DNA from: an uncultured Paracoccaceae bacterium
GTDB taxonomy: Bacteria > Pseudomonadota > Alphaproteobacteria > Rhodobacterales > Rhodobacteraceae
Assembly: GCA_943787785.1 (NCBI GenBank)
Contig: CALSNT010000001.1
Coordinates: 315,423 to 379,422 of the forward strand
Length of the DNA: 64,000 bases
Direction of reading: 5' to 3'
Shown: piece after piece, positions 55,176-64,000 of the stretch
Position numbering within the stretch: the first letter of the stretch is position 1
Layout of the letters: every line of letters starts with the position of its first letter
Translations under genes and position numbers: made by a program
Notes under the pieces: generated by a model
The model's database searches: none
What the model was told of the DNA's origin: nothing
The model's input: the letters and a program-made list of their open reading frames with translations, nothing else

Positions 55176-55960
55176 CTCTGCTGCAACAGATCGGTACGGA
55201 CTGTGCGGCCCGCGTGGTTGGTCTTTATAGCTATCCGAAAAGCGGCAACACGTGGGTGCGTTCGATCATCGCAGCGGCTTGCGGGATGCCGGACGATCCA
55301 GGAACGCTTCAGCGCTATGTGACCGACACGCACAAAGGACGCGTCATGGCCGATCCCTGGGCATTCCAGGGGCGCGATTGGTATTTTTACAAGTCGCATC
55401 ATCAGCGGGTTCTGACTCGGCACAAAGGCGACCAGTTTGCTACTGATCGGATTGTGTCGATCCACCGAAACCCGTTGGACGTCTTTGTTTCCTACCTGAA
55501 TTTTGTATCCGGTAATGTATCGCCACAGGCTGGGTCAGCACTGCCGTTTCGCTTCGCGTCCGTCGGCGATCTGTCGAATGCTCAAATGGAGACACTGTTC
55601 GCAATATTTCTGGAACATGGCACTCTCATCCCGCAAAATCGGCTGTTCGGGTCTGTTTTTGGCCACTGGGCAGCGTTCTCTGCGCGCGCAGAGTCGCATG
55701 GTGACGTTTTGATCCTGCGATACGAAGATCTTGAGGATGATTTTGCCCATCAGGTGGCCCGACTTTGCGGTTTCGTCGGGTTGCGTGACGTGAACCTCGA
55801 GGCGACATTTCGTGGCGCGGATCGGCGCACTGCCGCGAACGGAAAGTTCTTTTGGAAGCGCGCGAGCGGTGGCCACAGAGACCATTTGAGCGAAGGACAA
55901 ATTGCGCGGTTCTATGATCGCCACGGTGCGGCGATGCACGCAATGGGATATGGGCTTTGA
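55172..55960 (+). CDS. Sulfotransferase domain protein
   Basis: A 262-residue PAPS-dependent sulfotransferase. The 5'-phosphosulfate loop is SYPKSGNTWVRSII (residues ~20-33), the 3'-phosphate motif is VSIHRNPLDVFVSYLNF, and a Glu/Asp-rich LRYEDLEDDFAHQVARLC follows, all typical of Sulfotransfer_1. The likely acceptor is a sugar of the surface polymer built by this cluster. It starts inside the GSCFA stop (4-bp overlap) and its own stop overlaps the next gene. Confidence 0.87.
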   Translation: MTLLQQIGTDCAARVVGLYSYPKSGNTWVRSIIAAACGMPDDPGTLQRYVTDTHKGRVMADPWAFQGRDWYFYKSHHQRVLTRHKGDQFATDRIVSIHRNPLDVFVSYLNFVSGNVSPQAGSALPFRFASVGDLSNAQMETLFAIFLEHGTLIPQNRLFGSVFGHWAAFSARAESHGDVLILRYEDLEDDFAHQVARLCGFVGLRDVNLEATFRGADRRTAANGKFFWKRASGGHRDHLSEGQIARFYDRHGAAMHAMGYGL

Positions 55961-57843
55961 TTGGTAATTCCGAGGCCTACGGCAGCGTCATCTATGTCGT
56001 CCTGCCGGGGCAGCTGGATGCTCCGCATGTGAGGTTGGCACTGACGCGCCTGCGGGCCACGACGAATAATCTGATCCTCGTGGCCGAGGCCGCCGAAGCA
56101 GAGCGCTCCGTAGCAGCTTTGGGCAGCGCCGCCCCGGACAGAATTGTCACTCATGATAAATTGCAGACCTCGCGGGCAGGGTATCGCGCCGGGATGCTGT
56201 CACTTTTGGATGGAACCGGCCCAATCGGATCGGTCATGCTCGGCGGTGGCCATGTTTTTGGACCAATCGTCGGATCTGACGATTTCCCCCTCCCAGAGGA
56301 CCCGGATTGGGACGTTTTCGCGCCCTACTGGCACCGCCCTGCGCTGGACCCGCGCCTTAAGAATCTGACACGTCAGGAGCGCATTGCATCGCTCGACCTT
56401 ACTATTCTGTCCGCAGCGGTACTGGCACATCCTGATGCTTTCAGATTCTGGGACAGTTTTGACCCAAGCGGAGATCACTGGAACGAATTTCTCAACTGCG
56501 ACCTGGCGTTCTCGCAATGGGCCAGCGAGAACGATTTTGGCATCGGTTATGCGATGTCGGCCGAGCGTTTGGAGACTGCCGATCCACGTCTCTACGAGGC
56601 GCACCGCCTGATGAGCGATGGTGCACCTTGCCTGCCGCTGGCCCTTTTGACGCTTGATCCGTTGTTACATGATCTGAATGCGATCGAGCTGCGGCGTGCC
56701 TTGTCCAGTCTCCGCGCGCGCGATCAGGCGATGTATGACGCAGTCAATGCCTTTGCGGTGCGCAATATCAAACCGCGTGATTATGCGGCGGTCGCGGATC
56801 AATATGAAATAGTGGCAGACAAGCCAACCGACCCATGCAAGTCAGAGTGGAGTTTTGGACCTGTCGCAGTGTTCATTCACGCGTTCTATGCTGAAATGAT
56901 CGAGGATTTTTGGTTGCTAACGCGGCGGCTTCCGTGCGCGGCGCAGCTCTACATCACCACCGCGACAGCCAAGGATCAGTCGGAGATCGGCGACTATCTG
57001 ATTGGGCGAGGACTAAATGCAAAGAGTTTCACGATCCGGGTGGTGGAGCAGAATCGTGGTCGCGACATGTCGTCGTTGTTCATCACCTGGCGCGATGTGA
57101 TCCTGGCGCGCAAGCATCAGGTGGCGCTGCGGCTACACTCCAAACGGACCCCGCAGGTATCGCGCCGGGTTGGTGAAAGCTTCAAAGCACATCTTTTCGA
57201 CAACCTTATCGGCAGTGCGGGCTACGTCTCGAACTTGCTGACCATGATGGAGGCTGAACCTGATATAGGCCTTGTCGCCCCGCCGGTGGTGCATGTGGGA
57301 TTTGGAACGCTGGGGCACGCGTGGTTCAACAACCGGGCACCGCTTGCCGGGTTAATGGAAGATATGGGGATGGATGTCCCGCTGGACGATCATACACCGA
57401 TGGCACCCTACGGCACGATGTATTGGTTCCGAACCGACGCGCTGTTGCGGATGTTCGAATGGACCTGGCGGTGGGAGGATTACAACGCCGAGCCACATCA
57501 CATCGACGGCGGGCTGGCGCACGTGCAAGAGCGGTTGATCGGCTATGCGGTGCGGGACAGGGGCTATCGGATTGTGACGGCAATGACTCCGACTGCCGCT
57601 GCACGAAACTACGCGAAATTGGAGTACAAGCTGCAGCGCCTGTCTGCGGAAATGCCGACTGGGAATATCCTGCATCAGGTCGACGATCTGGCGGCGATCA
57701 ACCGGGGCGCGCGGGTGCGATTGTTTCGCCAGTTGCGCAATCTTTATGGACGTCTGCTGATCTGGCGCCCTGCGTTGCGCGACACCCTGCGGCCATGGCG
57801 TACCGCTGCGGTCGCACTTTTGTCGCCGCGCACTGGCGGTTAA
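55957..57843 (+). CDS. Rhamnan synthesis F-like protein
   Basis: A 628-residue protein. Residues ~90-240 contain GSVMLGGGHVFGPI, PDAFRFWDSF and a later acceptor-like region. Residues ~300-550 carry the RgpF pattern: VAVFIHAFYAEMIEDFWL, VVEQNRGRDMSSLFITWRD, VALRLHSKRTPQ and ADxxGGG-like IDGGLAHVQERL. RgpF proteins help add rhamnose or related sugars in streptococcal and other surface glycans. The C-terminal ~80 residues are basic. It starts with TTG at 55957 overlapping the previous stop (TTGA). Confidence 0.83.
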   Translation: MIGNSEAYGSVIYVVLPGQLDAPHVRLALTRLRATTNNLILVAEAAEAERSVAALGSAAPDRIVTHDKLQTSRAGYRAGMLSLLDGTGPIGSVMLGGGHVFGPIVGSDDFPLPEDPDWDVFAPYWHRPALDPRLKNLTRQERIASLDLTILSAAVLAHPDAFRFWDSFDPSGDHWNEFLNCDLAFSQWASENDFGIGYAMSAERLETADPRLYEAHRLMSDGAPCLPLALLTLDPLLHDLNAIELRRALSSLRARDQAMYDAVNAFAVRNIKPRDYAAVADQYEIVADKPTDPCKSEWSFGPVAVFIHAFYAEMIEDFWLLTRRLPCAAQLYITTATAKDQSEIGDYLIGRGLNAKSFTIRVVEQNRGRDMSSLFITWRDVILARKHQVALRLHSKRTPQVSRRVGESFKAHLFDNLIGSAGYVSNLLTMMEAEPDIGLVAPPVVHVGFGTLGHAWFNNRAPLAGLMEDMGMDVPLDDHTPMAPYGTMYWFRTDALLRMFEWTWRWEDYNAEPHHIDGGLAHVQERLIGYAVRDRGYRIVTAMTPTAAARNYAKLEYKLQRLSAEMPTGNILHQVDDLAAINRGARVRLFRQLRNLYGRLLIWRPALRDTLRPWRTAAVALLSPRTGG

Positions 57844-57889
57844 GGCAGACGACTCAACCAGCCCACCAAAATCAGCATCGCAACAATAT

Positions 57890-58180
57890 CTATTTGGTCG
57901 GCAATGCGACGCGGGCCGCTGGTCCTGAAAGCTTGATCGGTTGATGCTTTGCGTCGCGTAACTGGTTCTTGCGATAGAAAGCCGCATCGGCTTCGGCGCG
58001 GGATACCCCGATATCTGTCAGCCGCTCGTCGGAGAGGGTGCTCAGCTTGTGGGCCTGGCGGTAGCCGTAGTCCAGTGCAGCGAACCAGTTCAGGATGCGG
58101 TGTGGGAGTGGGTGGCCGGATGGCTTTGCAGGGGACCGGTCGGTTGATGGGCGGGGGCTAACCTGTGCTTTGTGGTCCAT
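57890..58180 (-). CDS. DUF1127 protein 2
   Basis: A 96-residue protein with a DUF1127-type middle (ILNWFAALDYGYRQAHKLSTLSDERLTDIGVSR in pieces) and a short basic tail. It differs from the 74-residue DUF1127 protein at 35.1 kb in having a longer proline-rich N-terminus. The role is unknown; related proteins bind RNA. The ATG at 58178-58180 is chosen because the DUF1127 helix begins ~30 residues later. It is divergent from the regulator gene at 58.3 kb. Confidence 0.8.
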   Translation of the reverse strand: MDHKAQVSPRPSTDRSPAKPSGHPLPHRILNWFAALDYGYRQAHKLSTLSDERLTDIGVSRAEADAAFYRKNQLRDAKHQPIKLSGPAARVALPTK

Positions 58181-58336
58181 CCGATTGCTCACTTTCTGCT
58201 GTTTGAAGTCATGGCCCACTGATCGCGCATACCCGTCAAACAACCGTAATTTGCAGCGTGAATATTGCGGTTGGCCGTGCAATAGTTCCGTAAATTCGAT
58301 GTCCGTATCGCAAAATCACCCGCAACTCAGGACAAA

Positions 58337-59986
58337 ATGTCAGCCAGCATCGCCAGTAATTCTATTCACCTTGGCCTCCATGGGACGTTTCGTGCGTCCG
58401 ATGGAACCGGCGCGGAAATTCTGAATCTGTCGCGTCGTGGCCAGGCAATTTTGGCAATCCTTTCCCAGCAGCCAAATTTAAAGATTGAACGGACGACATT
58501 GGCCGATCTGCTCTGGAGCGACCGTGGCCCCGATCAGGCGCGGGCATCGCTGCGCCAGGAGCTTTCTGTGCTGCGCAAACGTCTGCCCGATGGATTGTTG
58601 ATGAGCGATCGCCAGTGCGTTTCCCTCCAAGCTGGTGCTGTGTCGGTTGGGCCCGTCACTGATGGCCAATTCCTGCAGGGTTTCGATATTGCTTCGGAAG
58701 GGTTCGAAGATTGGTTGCGTGCGCACCGCACGAGCGATCAAGGAAAGCAGGTGCCGGATTCTGCGAAATTTTTCGCGCGCCCCACGGTGCTGCTGTTCGG
58801 CTTCGAGGCGATGTCTTCGGGCGAGCACGACGCCATGATCGCGTCAGGATTGGCAGATGATCTGCGCACAACGTTGAGTTACTGGCGCTGGTTTCCGGTA
58901 ATCGGACCCGAGGCGATCAGCTGGAAAACCGCGCAGGAAACTGATTTGCGCGCCGTGGCGGGCGAGTTAGATGCGGCCTATGCGGTGACTGGATCGCTGC
59001 GCCGCGTCGGCAATGAAATCCGCATCAACGTGGGGCTTGTGGACACCGCGACGGGTCGAACTGTTTGGGCGGAGAACTTTGCTGGCAGCCTGGAAGATAT
59101 CTTTGCGTTTCAGGAAGGCGTCAGCCGCATGATCGTCGCACAACTGGAACCGCAGATTGCCCAGGCCGAAGCCGCGCGTATTCAGCGGACCCACCCTGCC
59201 TCGGTGGCGCCCTGGCAGTTGATGGCAATGGCAGATGACGTCGACCGCAAAGGTGGAGAAGGTTATGGCACCCGCGAAAGCAATTTTGAGCAGATACGGC
59301 TCATGGAAAAGGCGTTGGAACAGGCCGAGGATTTTGCCCCTGCCTATGCGCGCATCGGTCGGATCTATTTCCGCTCGGCATTGCTGGGTTGGCTGGATGA
59401 TCGCAAAGCCGCTTTCGAAAAATCGCTGAGCCTGACGCAGAAGGCGATCCAGATTGATCCCGACAGTTGGGAGGCGCACGCCTACCAGGGCGTCGCCCGC
59501 GTGTTTGGAACGCGCGATTTTTCTGGCGGTCGGTTTCATGGCTACGAGGCAGTGCGGCTCAATCCATCTGCGGCACTGGCCCGCCATGCAGTTGGTTGCG
59601 CGCTTGAATGCCTTGGTTATCCAGAGGAATCGTTGGAGCATTTGTCGCTGGTGTTTCGGTTGAATCCCAATTTCCCGGGGCGTGCGGCGGCGCTTGGGAA
59701 TCTTGCCACCTGCGAGATGCTGGTCGGCAATCGCGACGGCGCGCTGGATGCCGCTTACCGGTTGCTTGCGATTGCGCCGGGGTACGCGCGGGGGCTGCAA
59801 AGATGTGCTGCGATCTTCGGATATTTCAACCAGGCTGATCGTGCGTCCGAAGCAATGCGTCTGCTCTTTGACGCACAACCGGGGTTTGATGAAGACTACG
59901 TGCGGGCGACCTATCCCTACGAACGCCCAGAAGATCTTGAGGTCCTCCTTACCGGTCTGAGAAAGGCCGGAGCTTTTAACAAATGA
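58337..59986 (+). CDS. Winged-helix regulator with TPR-like C-terminus
   Basis: A 549-residue regulator. Residues ~10-100 form an OmpR/SARP-type winged helix (RRGQAILAILSQQPNLKIER, WSDRGPDQARASLRQELSVLRKRL). Residues ~145-270 resemble the TolB-N/FlgO-like domain found in adenylate cyclase-type regulators (RPTVLLFGFEAM, AAYAVTGSLRRVGNEIRIN, ATGRTVWAENFAG). The remainder has TPR-like helices (ALEQAEDFAPAYARIGRIYF, PEESLEHLSLVFRLNPNFPG). No phosphoreceiver domain is present, so it responds to a ligand or partner. Downstream of the glycan cluster, it might control it. Confidence 0.82.
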   Translation: MSASIASNSIHLGLHGTFRASDGTGAEILNLSRRGQAILAILSQQPNLKIERTTLADLLWSDRGPDQARASLRQELSVLRKRLPDGLLMSDRQCVSLQAGAVSVGPVTDGQFLQGFDIASEGFEDWLRAHRTSDQGKQVPDSAKFFARPTVLLFGFEAMSSGEHDAMIASGLADDLRTTLSYWRWFPVIGPEAISWKTAQETDLRAVAGELDAAYAVTGSLRRVGNEIRINVGLVDTATGRTVWAENFAGSLEDIFAFQEGVSRMIVAQLEPQIAQAEAARIQRTHPASVAPWQLMAMADDVDRKGGEGYGTRESNFEQIRLMEKALEQAEDFAPAYARIGRIYFRSALLGWLDDRKAAFEKSLSLTQKAIQIDPDSWEAHAYQGVARVFGTRDFSGGRFHGYEAVRLNPSAALARHAVGCALECLGYPEESLEHLSLVFRLNPNFPGRAAALGNLATCEMLVGNRDGALDAAYRLLAIAPGYARGLQRCAAIFGYFNQADRASEAMRLLFDAQPGFDEDYVRATYPYERPEDLEVLLTGLRKAGAFNK

Positions 59987-60002
59987 GGTCGGCCGAAATA
60001 AA

Positions 60003-60028
60003 AAGGGCCGGTGCTTCCACCGGCCCTT
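60003..60028 (-). terminator. Terminator of the Bax inhibitor-1 gene
   Basis: A perfect 11-bp stem AAGGGCCGGTG with a 4-nt CTTC loop. On the minus strand it runs into TTTTATTT, 22 bp beyond the gene's stop. It also lies behind the convergent regulator gene and may serve both. Confidence 0.85.
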
Positions 60029-60049
60029 CGTCAGTCAGCTACTCGCGCG

Positions 60050-60787
60050 TTACTCGCGATTGCCAAGGAACTGCAGCAGGAACATGAAGAGGTTGATGAA
60101 ATCGAGGTAGAGCATCAGCGCGCCCATAATCGCCGATTTCGCCAGCCATTCGCTATCCATCGCGCTTGCATGGGCGATGTAGTCGGTCTTGATCTTCTGT
60201 GTGTCATAGGCGGTCAGCCCTGCGAAGATCAGAACGCCCAGGATCGAGATTGCGAATTGGATCGCGGGTGAGCCAAGGAACATGTTGACGATCATCGCCA
60301 CGATCAGGCCAATCACGCCCATGATCAGGAACGCCCCCCAGCCCGAGATATCGCGCTTGGTGGTATAGCCCCAAAGCGACAGACCCGCGAAGGCGATTGA
60401 GGTGATCAGGAAGGTCTGTGCGATCGACATTCCTGTAAACACCGCGAAAATCCATGAGATGCTTAGGCCCATCAGCGCCGCGAAAGCATAGAAAAACAGC
60501 TGCGCGCCGGCGGCGCTGAGGCGGTTGATCATCGCGCCAAATGCGAAAACCATGATCAGCGGCGCGAACATGATAACCCAGCCCAGGATATTCGGGCTGA
60601 GCGTGATCGGGTCACGGAAAATCGACAGCAGCGCGGGCGACGAGCCGACACCCCATGCCACAGCAGCCGTGAGCAACAGGCCAACGGACATCAGCCCGTA
60701 TACCTTGTTCATATGGGCACGAAGCCCCTCGTCAATCTCGGCCGTGCGGACCCCCGCAGCGGCGCGAGCGGTCTGATATTGCGCCAT
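60050..60787 (-). CDS. Bax inhibitor-1/YccA family membrane protein
   Basis: A 245-residue inner-membrane protein with seven helices, starting MAQYQTARAAAGVRTAEIDEGLR, which is the usual N-terminus of proteobacterial members. The last helices include DTQKIKTDYIAHA, containing the conserved Asp of the pH-sensing pair, and end with FLLQFLGNRE. Family members are pH-sensitive calcium leak channels or FtsH modulators. It is a single-gene unit with its own terminator. Confidence 0.93.
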   Translation of the reverse strand: MAQYQTARAAAGVRTAEIDEGLRAHMNKVYGLMSVGLLLTAAVAWGVGSSPALLSIFRDPITLSPNILGWVIMFAPLIMVFAFGAMINRLSAAGAQLFFYAFAALMGLSISWIFAVFTGMSIAQTFLITSIAFAGLSLWGYTTKRDISGWGAFLIMGVIGLIVAMIVNMFLGSPAIQFAISILGVLIFAGLTAYDTQKIKTDYIAHASAMDSEWLAKSAIMGALMLYLDFINLFMFLLQFLGNRE

Positions 60788-61060
60788 TCTATCCTCCGAA
60801 GTGCGTGTTCAGATGTGCCGCAGGACAATCCCGCAGCGGTTTGACCACAATATCGGTGCGAAATGTGTCGAATTCAAGTGTTTCCGCCCCGGATCACGCA
60901 GAGTTCCGTTCAGGATCGGTTGACCGCCACCAGCGCCAGCGCCAGTATCACCCCTCTGCCATTTTCAGGGAACCTGGGCCAATCTTGCCTGCAGCTGCGA
61001 AATTATGTGATTTCCGTCGCGACCGGTGCGAATTTTCGTCGAAATTTCAGGGGGTTCTCT

Positions 61061-63256
61061 GTGGATGATACTTGTCATTTTGCTCCTGGAGAAAGGGTCT
61101 GCGTGCTGACCACGCAGCCGCTGGACCGAATGCTGGACTACCGCGCTCCCGAAGGCGGCTGTGTCACGGGGGCTTTTGTCGAGTGCTCACTGGGCCCTCG
61201 GCTGGTGCTGGGCGTGGTCTGGGGGCCGGGTGAGGGCGGGTTTGACGCTGCTAAGCTTCGCCCAATCGCTCGGGTGCTGGACGTTCCGCCGATGCGCGAT
61301 GAGATGCGCGAGTTTCTGACCCGTGCGGCGGCCTATACGGTGACGCCGATGTCGTCGATGTTGCGCCTTGCGACGCGCTCGCCCGGTTTGGGAAATCCTC
61401 AGTCGATGCGCCGTCTGTATCAGCGGGGTGGGGCCGAGCCGGACCGGATGACCGACGCGCGCGCCCGAGTGCTGGATGCGCTGGACGAATATGCGGGCAT
61501 GCCGGTAACGCAGAGCGAGTTGAGCGAGGCGGCCGGGGTTACCCCCTCGGTGGTCAAAGGTTTGGTCAAGCTGGGCGCTGTGATCGAGGTCGAAGCGCCA
61601 CGTGACAGCGCCTATCCGCGCCTCGACCCGCACCTGCCGGGGCCGGAGTTGACCGAAGATCAGACTACCGCCGCTGGTGCGTTGACCGCCGGGGTCGCTT
61701 CGCAGGACTACGGAACCACTCTGCTGCGCGGCGTGACCGGGTCAGGCAAAACCGAAGTCTACATGGAGGCCGTCGCCGCCTGTTTGGCGCAGGGGCGTCA
61801 GGCGCTGGTTTTGCTGCCCGAGATTGCACTGACGGCGGAATTCCTCACCCGCGTCGAGGCCCGGTTCGGGGCGCGCCCTGCCGAATGGCACTCTGGTGTC
61901 ACGATGACCGAGCGGCGGCGCTGCTGGCGGATGGTGGCTGAAGGCGGGGCGCAGCTTGTGGTCGGCGCGCGTTCGGCCTTGTTTTTGCCGTTCCAGCATC
62001 TGGGGCTGATCATCGTCGATGAGGAGCATGACACGTCATACAAGCAGGAAGACGGTGTCCTTTACAATGCGCGCGACATGGCGGTGTTGCGCGCTTCGAT
62101 CTTGGGGGCGCAGGTGGTGCTGGCGTCCGCGACGCCGTCCCTGGAAAGCTGGGCGAATGCCGAAGCCGGGAAGTATGCCCGCCTGACTCTGGCGGAACGC
62201 TTTGGGCCGGCGATCCTGCCGGAGATGCGCGCGATTGATATGCGGGTGGAGGATCTGCCGGGCTCACGCTGGATCTCTCCGACGCTGCAGCGGGCAGTGA
62301 CTGATCGGATCAGAAAGGGGGAACAATCGCTTCTGTTCCTGAACCGGCGCGGCTATGCCCCGGTGACGATCTGCCGGGCCTGCGGGCATCAGATTGGCTG
62401 CGATCACTGTGACGCGCGTATGGTGGAGCATCGATTCCTGAAGCGGCTGGTCTGTCATCAATGCGGCGAGACGAAGCCGATGCCCACGGTCTGCCCGGAG
62501 TGCGAGGTCGAGGATAAGCTCGCCCCCGTCGGACCGGGGGTCGAACGGCTGGCAGAAGAGGTTGCGGGGCTGTTCCCGGACGCGCGCCTCGCGGTGCTGA
62601 GTTCGGACCTGTTCGGCTCGGCACGGGCATTGAAGGCGGCGATTGTGCAGATTGCCGAAGGCGGGGCGGATATCATCATCGGCACGCAATTGGTCGCCAA
62701 GGGACACAACTTCCCGAAGCTGACGCTGGTCGGGGTAATCGACGCTGATCTGGGCTTGCAGGGGTCGGATTTGCGTGCGGCGGAACGGACGTTTCAATTG
62801 ATGCGGCAGGTCGCTGGGCGGGCAGGGCGTGTGGAACAACCCGGCGAGGCGCTGCTCCAGACGTTCCAGCCAGAGCACCCGGTAATCCGCGCAATCCTGT
62901 CGGGCGCAGAGGAGCCGTTTTGGAAGGCCGAGGCAGATGAACGTCGCCACGCCGGGGTCCCTCCCTACGGGCGGCTGGCCGGGATCGTACTCAGCGCGCC
63001 GGATGTCCAGCAGGTGTTCGATATCGGCGCCGCCTTAGCCCGTGCTGATGGCCCGCTACGGCGGATCGGGGCGCAGGTTTATGGCCCGGCCCCAGCTCCG
63101 ATTGCGCGTATCCGCGGGCGGCACCGGGTGCGTCTGCTGGTGAAGGCAGACAAAGCCGCCCCTCTGCAGGCGGCGCTGATCGACTGGGTGGCACAGGTGA
63201 AACTGCCCACCAACCTCCGCCTGTCGATAGATATCGATCCGCAGAGTTTTTATTGA
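61061..63256 (+). CDS. priA: Primosomal protein N' (replication restart helicase)
   Basis: A 731-residue PriA. It has the N-terminal fork-binding domain (CVLTTQPLDRMLDYRAPEG), Walker A GVTGSGKTE, the DEEHD box, and the zinc-binding cysteines CRACGHQIGCDHC and CHQCGETKPMPTVCPEC. Helicase motifs include GTQLVAKGHNFP and QVAGRAGR. The frame is open upstream; I start at the GTG at 61061 behind AGGGGGTTCTCT, which gives the family length. It is divergent from the Bax inhibitor gene, with 273 bp between. Confidence 0.94.
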   Translation: MDDTCHFAPGERVCVLTTQPLDRMLDYRAPEGGCVTGAFVECSLGPRLVLGVVWGPGEGGFDAAKLRPIARVLDVPPMRDEMREFLTRAAAYTVTPMSSMLRLATRSPGLGNPQSMRRLYQRGGAEPDRMTDARARVLDALDEYAGMPVTQSELSEAAGVTPSVVKGLVKLGAVIEVEAPRDSAYPRLDPHLPGPELTEDQTTAAGALTAGVASQDYGTTLLRGVTGSGKTEVYMEAVAACLAQGRQALVLLPEIALTAEFLTRVEARFGARPAEWHSGVTMTERRRCWRMVAEGGAQLVVGARSALFLPFQHLGLIIVDEEHDTSYKQEDGVLYNARDMAVLRASILGAQVVLASATPSLESWANAEAGKYARLTLAERFGPAILPEMRAIDMRVEDLPGSRWISPTLQRAVTDRIRKGEQSLLFLNRRGYAPVTICRACGHQIGCDHCDARMVEHRFLKRLVCHQCGETKPMPTVCPECEVEDKLAPVGPGVERLAEEVAGLFPDARLAVLSSDLFGSARALKAAIVQIAEGGADIIIGTQLVAKGHNFPKLTLVGVIDADLGLQGSDLRAAERTFQLMRQVAGRAGRVEQPGEALLQTFQPEHPVIRAILSGAEEPFWKAEADERRHAGVPPYGRLAGIVLSAPDVQQVFDIGAALARADGPLRRIGAQVYGPAPAPIARIRGRHRVRLLVKADKAAPLQAALIDWVAQVKLPTNLRLSIDIDPQSFY

Positions 63257-63355
63257 GTGTTCCGAAAGAGAGTTATGCCTCTGGCGGGGATATTTTGGGT
63301 CAATGACGAAGTGATTGTGTAGACAGCGATGCGTGTCGCGCCTAGGGCTTGGCGC

Positions 63356-64000
63356 ATGAGGATTTTGTACCTTGGCGATGTGATGGGCCGTGCCGGACGT
63401 CGGGCTGTGGTTGAGCGGTTGGCGGGCTTACGCGTCGATTGGCGGTTGGATTTCGTCGTGGTGAATGGCGAGAATGCGACCTCGGGTGTTGGTTTGTCGG
63501 CGGCCCATGCCAAGACCTTGTTCGAAGCCGGGGCAGATTGTGTGACGTTGGGCGACCACGCGTTCGATCAGAAGGATATGCTGGCCCACATCGGCAGCGA
63601 TGCGCGGATAATTCGGCCGCTGAATTTTTCGAAGTCGGCGCCGGGCAGTGGGGCGCGGGTATTCGATGTCACTGGCGGGCGGAAAATACTCGTGGCGCAG
63701 GTGCTGGGGCAGGTGTTTATGAAACGCCCGTTTGATGATCCGTTCGCGGCGATTGATGCAGTCCTGAAGGCGCATCCGAGGGGTGGTCTGGTGCAGGCTT
63801 CCCTGGTGGATATGCACTGCGAGGCGACCTCGGAAAAGATGGCGATGGGGCATTTTTGCGATGGGCGGGCCAGCGTCGTGATCGGTAGCCACACACATGT
63901 GCCGACCGCGGATGCAATGATCCTGCCGGGTGGGACCGCATACCTCAGCGACGCTGGGATGTGCGGGGACTACCATTCGGTTATCGGAATGGAAAAGGCC
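63356..64000 (+). CDS. YmdB family metallophosphoesterase, truncated by window end
   Basis: The first 215 residues of a TIGR00282/YmdB-type phosphoesterase; the frame is open to the last base, so only the C-terminal ~50 residues are missing. It starts MRILYLGDVMGRAGRRAV (Asp of the metal site) and has VVNGENATSGVG, LGDHAFDQKDM, and VIGSHTHVPTADAMILPGG, all diagnostic. Family members hydrolyse cyclic nucleotides. The ATG at 63356 is the first in-frame start. Confidence 0.92.
   Translation, partial: MRILYLGDVMGRAGRRAVVERLAGLRVDWRLDFVVVNGENATSGVGLSAAHAKTLFEAGADCVTLGDHAFDQKDMLAHIGSDARIIRPLNFSKSAPGSGARVFDVTGGRKILVAQVLGQVFMKRPFDDPFAAIDAVLKAHPRGGLVQASLVDMHCEATSEKMAMGHFCDGRASVVIGSHTHVPTADAMILPGGTAYLSDAGMCGDYHSVIGMEKA

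Noticed and set aside
55957-57843. Simple glycosyltransferase call for the last glycan gene
   Set aside because: There is no GT-A DxD or GT-B pattern that I can identify; the RgpF pattern is a better fit.

Overview
The window looks like chromosomal DNA of a marine-type Rhodobacteraceae (Roseobacter group) alphaproteobacterium. This rests on a short prolyl-tRNA synthetase without the editing insertion, an HdaA-type DnaA homologue, DUF1127 and DUF2927 proteins, a class A RNase P RNA and dense 4-nt gene overlaps. I see no tRNA, rRNA, CRISPR array, insertion sequence or prophage; it reads as ordinary chromosome with a few accessory clusters.

Layout. 0-9 kb: L,D-transpeptidase, DMT permease, a nitroreductase gene interrupted by an in-frame TAA, a DUF1194 protein, lolD-lolC, a ThuA-like protein, proS, an AI-2E family permease and hdaA. 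9-17 kb: ppk and ppx/gppA (polyphosphate metabolism), xylB, and an RTX protein whose N-terminal half looks like a seven-bladed propeller. 17-24 kb: housekeeping block with an acetyltransferase, rpmG, a small PAS protein, rnpB (minus strand, with a promoter inside the preceding amidase gene), an Excalibur-like lipoprotein, gatCA, tadA, a large-subunit pseudouridine synthase and a small HTH regulator. 24-32 kb: a probable envelope-stress cluster (TerC, XpaC-like, TelA, DUF2927 lipoprotein, SPFH-GYF protein, two cytochrome b561 proteins, zinc-ribbon membrane protein). 32-38 kb: PfkB kinase, dtd, CAP protein, aldo/keto reductase, DUF1127, phosphomannomutase and GH43.

38.8-42 kb: a 1069-residue cytoplasmic reductive dehalogenase fused to its own flavin/[2Fe-2S] reductase, the most striking single gene here. 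It is followed by a convergent sulfotransferase and TauE/SafE permease. 43.8-50.7 kb: a tightly overlapped operon (TIGR04076 protein, aldo/keto reductase, complete branched-chain-type ABC transporter, RidA, SRPBCC protein) that looks like uptake and metabolism of an unknown organic substrate. 50.9-57.8 kb: a translationally coupled surface-glycan cluster (epimerase, SGNH-like protein, GSCFA protein, sulfotransferase, rhamnan-synthesis F-like protein). 57.9-64 kb: DUF1127, a winged-helix/TPR regulator, a Bax inhibitor-1 family protein, priA and a truncated YmdB-type phosphoesterase.

All assignments come from reading motifs and context by eye; no database search was possible.
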